19,118 bases of DNA from assembly GCA_964387645.1 (NCBI GenBank), contig CAYLYM010000074.1, positions 1 through 19,118 of the forward strand, given 5' to 3'. The first letter of the stretch is position 1, and the number at the start of each line of letters is the position of its first letter. Shown here in pieces: positions 13,112-19,118 of the stretch. The stretch comes from CAYLYM01 sp964387645 (GTDB taxonomy: Bacteria; Calditrichota; Calditrichia; RBG-13-44-9). The notes under the pieces are model-generated. The model worked only from the letters and a program-made list of their open reading frames with translations, was not told the DNA's origin and searched no databases. The position numbers were made by a program, and so were the translations under genes.

Positions 13112-14788
13112 ATGAGAAGTGACATAATCAAAAAAGGGTTTGAACGAGCACCACATCGTAGTCTTTTAAGAGCAACAGGTGTTCGAGAAGAAGATTTTGA
13201 TAAACCTTTTATTGGTATCTGTAATTCATTCATTGAAATTATTCCAGGCCATGTTCATTTACAAGAATTTGGTAAAATTATTAAAGAAGAAGTTCGTAAA
13301 GCTGGAGGAGTTCCATTCGAATTCAACACCATAGGAGTTTGTGACGGTATTGCTATGGGACATATCGGCATGAAGTATTCTCTGCCAAGTCGTGAACTTA
13401 TTGCGGATGCTGTAGAAACTATTGTCAATGCTCACCAATTAGACGGATTGATTTGTATTCCCAACTGTGACAAAATTGTTCCAGGTATGATTATGGGTGC
13501 ATTACGCGTTAATATTCCTACCATCTTTGTGTCTGGCGGACCGATGCAAGCTGGTCACACCAGCGATGGTAAAGTGGTTGATCTAATTACTGTATTTGAA
13601 GGTGTTGGAGAGTATAAATCCCAAAAAATAAATTTTGAGCGTTTAAAAGACCTAGAGGATAATGCCTGCCCAACCTGTGGTTCTTGTTCAGGAATGTTTA
13701 CAGCAAATTCAATGAATTGTTTGATGGAAGCACTGGGATTGGCTTTACCAGGAAATGGTACTCATTTGGCTATATCAGAAAAACGGAAGGAATTATTGCG
13801 TCAAGCTGCCAGGAACATTATGGATTTAATTCGAAAAAATATTAAGCCACGCGATATTGTAACTCCCGAATCCCTGGATAATGCTTTTGCTCTGGATATG
13901 GCCATGGGAGGAAGCACAAATACGGTTCTTCACACACTGGCTATTGCTCACGAAGCCCAAATTTCTTATCCTCTTGAACGAATCAATCAGATCGCAGCCA
14001 GAGTACCCAATATTTGTAAGGTTTCCCCAGCTTCGAAATGGCATATCGAAGATGTTGATCGTGCAGGTGGTGTTAGCGCCATTTTAAAAGAAATTAGTAA
14101 GAAACCCGGCTTACTACATTTGGATCAGATAACTGTAACAGGACAAACTTTAGGTGAAAATATTGCCGAAGCTAAAATAAAAGACCATGAGGTCATCCGG
14201 TCTGTAGATAATCCCTACAGTGAATCAGGTGGACTAAAAATTTTATTCGGCAATTTAGCTCCAGAGGGTGCTATTGTGAAGACTGCTGCCGTGGATTCAT
14301 CAATGATGGTTCATAAAGGTCCAGCTATAATATTCGAATCAATGGAAGAAGCAAATGCAGGAATACTTGGTGGAAAAGTTAAAGCAGGTGATGTGGTTAT
14401 AATCCGTTATGAAGGACCTAAAGGTGGTCCGGGCATGCAGGAAATGTTGGCGCCTACTGCAAATATTATGGGAATGGGACTTGGTTCTAAAGTAGCCTTG
14501 ATTACTGATGGGCGTTTTTCTGGCGGAACTCGAGGTGCATGTATCGGTCATGTTTCTCCTGAAGCTGCAGCCGGTGGTCCCATAGCCTTAGTCCAGGATG
14601 GAGATATAATATCCATTGATATTCCAGCCGGGAAATTAGAATTAGAAGTTAGCGAAGAAGAATTAAATAAAAGGAAAAAAAATTGGACTCCCCCTCCACC
14701 CAAATTTACTACCGGCTGGTTATCGCGTTATGCTGCCTTAGTAACATCAGCAAATACCGGTGCCATTTTAAAGACACCAGATTTTTAA
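13112..14788 (+). CDS. ilvD: Dihydroxy-acid dehydratase
   Basis: IlvD dehydrates 2,3-dihydroxy-isovalerate and 2,3-dihydroxy-3-methylvalerate to the keto acids of valine and isoleucine. Iron-sulfur ligands are visible at Cys119 (IPNCDKIVPGM) and Cys192 (CPTCGSCSGMF), 73 residues apart as in the family. The third cysteine typical of [2Fe-2S] enzymes (PCN motif) is replaced by PGHVHL at 45-50, as in E. coli IlvD, which points to an oxygen-sensitive [4Fe-4S] enzyme. GGSTNTVLH and TDGRFSGGTRG are conserved. At 558 aa the length is normal. ATG 13112 follows GGTGGAGAG. It is the first structural gene of the ilv operon and lies behind the predicted attenuator. Confidence 0.95.
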   Translation: MRSDIIKKGFERAPHRSLLRATGVREEDFDKPFIGICNSFIEIIPGHVHLQEFGKIIKEEVRKAGGVPFEFNTIGVCDGIAMGHIGMKYSLPSRELIADAVETIVNAHQLDGLICIPNCDKIVPGMIMGALRVNIPTIFVSGGPMQAGHTSDGKVVDLITVFEGVGEYKSQKINFERLKDLEDNACPTCGSCSGMFTANSMNCLMEALGLALPGNGTHLAISEKRKELLRQAARNIMDLIRKNIKPRDIVTPESLDNAFALDMAMGGSTNTVLHTLAIAHEAQISYPLERINQIAARVPNICKVSPASKWHIEDVDRAGGVSAILKEISKKPGLLHLDQITVTGQTLGENIAEAKIKDHEVIRSVDNPYSESGGLKILFGNLAPEGAIVKTAAVDSSMMVHKGPAIIFESMEEANAGILGGKVKAGDVVIIRYEGPKGGPGMQEMLAPTANIMGMGLGSKVALITDGRFSGGTRGACIGHVSPEAAAGGPIALVQDGDIISIDIPAGKLELEVSEEELNKRKKNWTPPPPKFTTGWLSRYAALVTSANTGAILKTPDF

Positions 14789-14811
14789 TCATAAATTGAG
14801 GAGATACAAAA

Positions 14812-16584
14812 ATGAGTATGTTTTCGGACATCAAAGTCATGGGCACAGCGATGCAGGATGCAGCAAGGAAGATTCAAAATATTGAAGAAGAATTTGAGGA
14901 ATTAACAGGCGCGGAAATTTTCGTAAAATCGTTGATAGCCGAAGGCGTAGATACAATTTTCGGCTATCCGGGGGGTGCCATTTTAAGTGTCTATGACAAA
15001 CTTTTCGAGGAACATAATTTAAGACACATCCTCATTCGACATGAACAGGGTGGTACACACGAAGCTGACGGATATGCCCGGGCAACCGGAAAACCTGGAG
15101 TTATACTGGTAACTTCGGGACCAGGAGCTACAAATACTGTAACAGGAATCGCCACTGCCTTTATGGATAGTATTCCTCTAGTGGTTTTCACCGGTCAGGT
15201 AGCTTCTTCTATGATTGGTAATGAAGCCTTTCAGGAAGCCGATATTATCGGAATTACCCGTTCGATTACAAAACATAGCTATCTTGTAAAAAATGTAGAA
15301 GATTTGGCAGAAACAATTCATAAAGCATTCTATATTGCCAAAACAGGACGACCAGGGCCTGTATTGGTAGATTTACCTAAAGATATGCTTTCAACCAGGA
15401 CAAAGTATAATCCCAATCCGAAACCGGTGCGTTTGCGCGGATATAAACCAACTATCAAAGGTAGCTATCCACAAATTCGCAGAGCTGCCGAGTTGATCAT
15501 GTCAGCAAAAAAGCCTGTTATTTATGCAGGTGGTGGTGTCGTTAGTGGTAATGCAGCAGCCGAATTACGAGAGTTGGCCTTCACTTTGAATGCTCCTGTA
15601 ACCACAACTCTTTTAGGACTTGGTGCATTTCCTGAAACTCATGAACTTTCTCTGGGTATGTTAGGCATGCATGGCACGTGGTATGCTAACATGGCTGTGA
15701 CAGAATGTGACGTTCTTATCGCTATAGGTGCTCGTTTTGATGATCGGGTCACCGGTCGAGTTTCGGATTTTGCTAAAAACGCTAAAATCATCCATATCGA
15801 TATCGATCCCAGTTGTATCAGCCGAAACATCCCCGTCGATATTCCTATTGTTGGACATGTAAAAAATGTTTTAGCAGATTTAATTCCGCTGGTGCACCGT
15901 CTTGATTGCGATGAATGGTTAGAAACTATTAAAATCTGGAAAAAAGAACATCCACTACGATATAAAGATAGTGATAAGGTTCTGAAACCTCAAAAAGTTA
16001 TTCAAATCATCTCCCGACTGACTAATGGAGAAGCCATTATTACAACAGATGTAGGACAGCACCAGATGTGGACTGCTCAGTATTATAAATTTGTCCATCC
16101 TCGCAGCATTATTACTTCGGGAGGTTTGGGAACTATGGGATTTGGTTTTCCGGCTGCAGTTGGTGCTGCCGTTGGTTGCCCAGATCGAACCGTTGTTGCA
16201 ATTACTGGAGATGGTGGTTTTCAAATGACATCCATGGAGTTGGCTACCGCTGTATTGCATAAGATTCCAGTTAAAATTGTTATTTTAAATAACGGTTATT
16301 TAGGGATGGTCAGGCAATGGCAAAAATTATTCTTCGGTGGCAGATACTCCCATACCAATTTGGGAACCAGCAATCCAGATTTCATTAAACTGGCCGAAAG
16401 CTATGGCGCAATTGGTTTTCGGGTCAAAACAGCAAAAGAATTTGAACAAACATTTAAGAAAATTTTAAAAATAAAAGATAAACCTGCATTAATCGAAGTT
16501 TTTGTAGACCGGGAAGAAAATGTTTATCCAATGGTTCCAGCCGGTGCAGCAATCTTTGAAATGATTGAAGGAGATGAACAATGA
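14812..16584 (+). CDS. ilvB: Acetolactate synthase, catalytic subunit
   Basis: IlvB is a ThDP- and FAD-dependent enzyme that condenses pyruvate with pyruvate or 2-oxobutyrate to give acetolactate or acetohydroxybutyrate. The catalytic Glu78 lies in RHEQGGTHEADGYARATG, and the ThDP/Mg motif GDGGFQMTSMELATA begins near residue 466, followed by VILNNGYLGMVRQWQ. FPETHELSLGMLGMHG marks the FAD region. At 590 aa it carries about 32 extra N-terminal residues before the conserved TGAEIFVKSL. The start is supported by GAGGAG upstream (TTGAGGAGATACAAAA then ATG). Its TGA overlaps the ilvN start as ATGA, so subunit synthesis is coupled. Anabolic AHAS is favoured over catabolic ALS by the adjacent small subunit. 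Confidence 0.95.
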   Translation: MSMFSDIKVMGTAMQDAARKIQNIEEEFEELTGAEIFVKSLIAEGVDTIFGYPGGAILSVYDKLFEEHNLRHILIRHEQGGTHEADGYARATGKPGVILVTSGPGATNTVTGIATAFMDSIPLVVFTGQVASSMIGNEAFQEADIIGITRSITKHSYLVKNVEDLAETIHKAFYIAKTGRPGPVLVDLPKDMLSTRTKYNPNPKPVRLRGYKPTIKGSYPQIRRAAELIMSAKKPVIYAGGGVVSGNAAAELRELAFTLNAPVTTTLLGLGAFPETHELSLGMLGMHGTWYANMAVTECDVLIAIGARFDDRVTGRVSDFAKNAKIIHIDIDPSCISRNIPVDIPIVGHVKNVLADLIPLVHRLDCDEWLETIKIWKKEHPLRYKDSDKVLKPQKVIQIISRLTNGEAIITTDVGQHQMWTAQYYKFVHPRSIITSGGLGTMGFGFPAAVGAAVGCPDRTVVAITGDGGFQMTSMELATAVLHKIPVKIVILNNGYLGMVRQWQKLFFGGRYSHTNLGTSNPDFIKLAESYGAIGFRVKTAKEFEQTFKKILKIKDKPALIEVFVDREENVYPMVPAGAAIFEMIEGDEQ

Positions 16585-17075
16585 AACATACTATATCAGT
16601 ACTGGTAGAGAATTCTCCAGGTGTCCTCACCCGTATTGCAGGTCAACTCACTGGGCGGGGATTTAATATCGATAGTATCGCAGTTGGTCATGCAGAAGAA
16701 ACTGGGTTAACACGTATAACATTAGTTACCCACGGAGATGATGCTATTATTGAGCAAATAACCAAACAATTAAACAAAATTGTAGATGTTATTAAAGTAA
16801 CCGATCTAACTGAGACCAATTTTGTCAATCGAGAATTAGCACTTATAAAAATTCATGCGACACCAGAACAACGATTGGAAGTAATGCAGATTGTGGATAT
16901 ATTTCGCGGCAAAATTATCGATATTAGCCCGCGTTCTCTGACTATTGAAGTTACCGGAATTGAAGATAAAATTGATGCTATTATTGGAATGCTGCGACCT
17001 TTCGGGATTAAAGAAATTGCCCGAACTGGTCCTGTCGCCCTGAAAAGAGAATTTCAGAGTTCTAATTCAGGTTAA
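16581..17075 (+). CDS. ilvN: Acetolactate synthase, regulatory small subunit
   Basis: This 164-aa subunit activates IlvB and confers feedback inhibition, usually by valine. An N-terminal ACT domain (HTISVLVENSPGVLTRIAG, then GRGFNIDSIAVG and TRITLV) is followed by the C-terminal ALS small-subunit domain (NRELALIKIHA, VDIFRGKIIDI, LTIEVTG). The start ATG overlaps the ilvB stop by four bases. The length is typical of the IlvH/IlvN class. The symbols ilvN and ilvH are both used for this family and the sequence alone does not decide between them. Confidence 0.93.
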   Translation: MKHTISVLVENSPGVLTRIAGQLTGRGFNIDSIAVGHAEETGLTRITLVTHGDDAIIEQITKQLNKIVDVIKVTDLTETNFVNRELALIKIHATPEQRLEVMQIVDIFRGKIIDISPRSLTIEVTGIEDKIDAIIGMLRPFGIKEIARTGPVALKREFQSSNSG

Positions 17076-17146
17076 TACCATATTAAAAAATGTTACAACG
17101 AAAATTAAAAAAATGAATAATTCGAGTAAAGTAATAAGGAGGTAAT

Positions 17147-18136
17147 ATGAAAATTTACTATCAAGAAGACGTGAATCGAGAAATACTAAAAGATAAGACT
17201 ATTGCCATTCTGGGTTATGGAAGTCAGGGACATGCCCATGCTAACAATCTTAAAGACAGTGGGTATCGTGTTATCGTCGGTTTATACGAGGGGAGCAAGT
17301 CTCGTGAGAAAGCTCAAAAGGCAGGTTTAAGAGTAGAAAATGTAGACGATGCAGCAAAAGAAGCGGATATCATCATGTTTCTAACTCCTGACCAAACGCA
17401 TAGTACAATTTATGAAAATGAAGTGGCACCGAATTTAAAAGCCGGAAAAGCACTTGTTTTTGCTCATGGATTTAATATTCACTACGGACAGATAGTTCCT
17501 CCGCCGGATGTAGATGTTTGGATGGTGGCTCCAAAGGGACCGGGTCATCTGGTAAGACGAGTTTACGAACAAGGAGGTGGTGTACCCTGTCTAATGGCGG
17601 TTTATCAGGATGCCACAGGGAAAGCCAAAGATACTGCTCTGGCCTATGCCGATGGTATTGGTGGAACGCGAGCTGGTGTTATTGAAACCACATTTGCCGA
17701 AGAGACAGAGACAGATTTATTCGGTGAACAGGCGGTATTGTGTGGTGGCGTTTCGGAATTAGTAAAGGCAGGATTCGAAACTCTGGTTGAGGCTGGATAT
17801 CAGCCCGAGATTGCCTATTTTGAATGCCTTCACGAACTTAAGCTAATTGTGGATTTATTCTATGAAGGGGGTATCTCTGGAATGTATTATTCAGTTTCAG
17901 AAACCGCTGAATACGGTGGATTGACCCGGGGGGAAAAAATTATCGATAGTCAAACTCGTGAAGCCATGCGCGAGCTTTTGCGAGATATACAGGATGGTAA
18001 ATTTGCCCATGAATGGATTTTAGAAAATCAGGCTAAACAACCTGTTCTGAATGCCAAAAGGCGCCAACTATCACAACATCAAATTGAACATGTTGGTAAA
18101 AAACTAAGAAAAATGATGAGTTGGATCCAAAAATAA
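17147..18136 (+). CDS. ilvC: Ketol-acid reductoisomerase, class I
   Basis: IlvC isomerises and reduces acetolactate or acetohydroxybutyrate to the dihydroxy acids used by IlvD. The Rossmann motif GYGSQGHAHANNL is at 23-35. The cofactor loop reads GLYEGSKS at 45-52 where NADPH enzymes commonly have GLRPGSKS. AHGFNIHYG, the metal-binding TDLFGEQAVLCGG and the C-terminal ECLHELKLIVDLFYEGGI with YYSVSETAEYGG follow. At 329 aa it is a normal class I (short) enzyme. ATG 17147 follows AAGGAGGT. It lies 71 nt after ilvN and 12 nt before cimA, within the ilv operon. Confidence 0.95.
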   Translation: MKIYYQEDVNREILKDKTIAILGYGSQGHAHANNLKDSGYRVIVGLYEGSKSREKAQKAGLRVENVDDAAKEADIIMFLTPDQTHSTIYENEVAPNLKAGKALVFAHGFNIHYGQIVPPPDVDVWMVAPKGPGHLVRRVYEQGGGVPCLMAVYQDATGKAKDTALAYADGIGGTRAGVIETTFAEETETDLFGEQAVLCGGVSELVKAGFETLVEAGYQPEIAYFECLHELKLIVDLFYEGGISGMYYSVSETAEYGGLTRGEKIIDSQTREAMRELLRDIQDGKFAHEWILENQAKQPVLNAKRRQLSQHQIEHVGKKLRKMMSWIQK

Positions 18137-18148
18137 GAGGGCAAAAAA

Positions 18149-19118
18149 GTGGAACCAATCAAACTATTTGACACCACTCTACGTGATGGTTCACAGGGGG
18201 AGAAAATTTCCTTTTCTCTGGAAGATAAGTTAGAAGTTGCCAGATGGTTAGACAATTTTGGAATGCATTATATTGAAGGAGGTTGGCCAGGATCAAATCC
18301 AAAAGATGTAACATTTTTTGAAAGGTCTAAAAGTATATCCTGGCAAAAGGCAAAGTTAGTCGCATTTGGAAGCACGCGCAGAGCACAAAATACGCCACAA
18401 ACTGATAAAAATTTGAATTTATTACTATCTTCTGAAACACCTGCTGTTTCATTATTCGGCAAAAGCTGGTTATTGCATGCAACAGTAGCATTAGGAGTTA
18501 CACCTGAACAAAATTGCGAGATGATTTATGATTCGGTAAAATATTTAAAAGAACATGGCCGCGAGATCATTTACGACGCAGAACACTTTTTCGACGGTTA
18601 TAAGGATAATCCCGAATATGCACTAAAAACATTGCAGGCAGCGGCCGATGGAGGTGCAGACGTTTTAGTTCTTTGTGACACAAACGGTGGTTCTCTACCA
18701 GAGGAGATTTATGATATAACTAAAAAAGTTAAGGAGAAATTTTCTATTGAAATTGGAATTCATGCCCATAACGATGGCGAACTGGCAGTAGCCAACACAC
18801 TCGCAGCCGTACGAGCTGGCGCTACCCATGTGCAAGGGACAATCAATGGCTTTGGAGAACGCTGTGGTAATGCTAATCTTATTTCGGTAATTGCCAATCT
18901 CCAACTTAAGCTAGGCTATCGCTGTGTAGAACCAGAAAAATTGAAAAAATTAACTGATATTTCTGCATACATATACGAAATTGCTAATATGGTTCCTCGT
19001 AACGAAGCTCCATTTGTAGGTAAAAGCGCTTTTGCCCACAAGGGAGGTATACATGTGAGTGCCGTTATGAAACATCCCAGAACTTATGAACACATTAATC
19101 CTGAAATGGTTGGCAATA
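18149..19118 (+). CDS. cimA: Citramalate synthase (3' end outside the window)
   Basis: This enzyme condenses acetyl-CoA and pyruvate to (R)-citramalate, opening the threonine-independent route to 2-oxobutyrate and isoleucine. The start is a GTG at 18149 with AAGAGGG about 8 nt upstream. The 323 visible codons show the DRE-TIM metallolyase core: DTTLRDGSQ at 8-16, GGWPGSNPKD (a CimA-type signature rather than classical LeuA), the metal-binding HAHND at 205-209, and GTINGFGERCGNANL. HKGGIHVSA appears near the truncated end. The family is usually about 520-540 aa, so the regulatory C-terminal domain is missing only because the window ends. Isopropylmalate synthase or homocitrate synthase are alternatives, but the GGWPGSNPKD segment and the location behind ilvC favour CimA. 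Confidence 0.85.
   Translation, partial: MEPIKLFDTTLRDGSQGEKISFSLEDKLEVARWLDNFGMHYIEGGWPGSNPKDVTFFERSKSISWQKAKLVAFGSTRRAQNTPQTDKNLNLLLSSETPAVSLFGKSWLLHATVALGVTPEQNCEMIYDSVKYLKEHGREIIYDAEHFFDGYKDNPEYALKTLQAAADGGADVLVLCDTNGGSLPEEIYDITKKVKEKFSIEIGIHAHNDGELAVANTLAAVRAGATHVQGTINGFGERCGNANLISVIANLQLKLGYRCVEPEKLKKLTDISAYIYEIANMVPRNEAPFVGKSAFAHKGGIHVSAVMKHPRTYEHINPEMVGN

Overview
The window is a low-GC bacterial chromosome segment given over almost entirely to amino-acid biosynthesis, with a decaying site-specific recombinase module at its left end. Gene content and protein style suggest a member of the FCB group or a neighbouring phylum. The pointers are a ProC of the type I associate with Bacteroidetes-like bacteria, an archaeal/fungal-type Asd, a fused aspartokinase-homoserine dehydrogenase and a CimA-type 2-acyl synthase. 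This placement is inference; no rRNA or marker gene is present.

Left edge (1-1440, minus strand): one reading frame from about 1354 to 209 encodes an excisionase-like HTH, a HARP-like small domain and a tyrosine recombinase. Three in-frame stop codons interrupt it, but no frameshift does. Two tiny overlapping ORFs follow it, and the first contains a perfect 26-bp palindrome. At 1484-1765 (+) lies a 5'-truncated coding remnant that I cannot identify, possibly the gene into which the module inserted.

Lysine arm (1911-4533, minus): lysC (monofunctional aspartokinase) and lysA (diaminopimelate decarboxylase), one nucleotide apart and clearly an operon.

Threonine arm (4621-10949, plus, divergent from lysC): promoter, a 27-codon leader peptide, a strong intrinsic terminator with a competing antiterminator, then thrA (AK-HSDH fusion), asd, thrB and thrC. 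Together these carry aspartate to threonine. The leader codes for threonine, methionine, isoleucine and lysine, all products of the aspartate pathway.

Middle (10950-12756): proC stands alone between two AT-rich spacers of 463 and 525 nt; the second contains a TTA microsatellite.

Branched-chain arm (12703-19118, plus): a near-consensus promoter, a leader ORF whose last 25 codons contain 19 Leu/Ile codons, and overlapping RNA pairings arranged 1:2, 2:3, 3:4. Then ilvD, ilvB, ilvN, ilvC and a citramalate synthase gene (cimA) cut by the window edge. CimA makes 2-oxobutyrate precursors from pyruvate, so isoleucine need not come from threonine here.

The most interesting points are the two leader-peptide attenuators. 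The ilv one has the classical alternating topology but no U-tract, so its output step is not the textbook terminator. The recombinase frame with three stops and no indels, and the adjacent palindrome, also deserve a second look.
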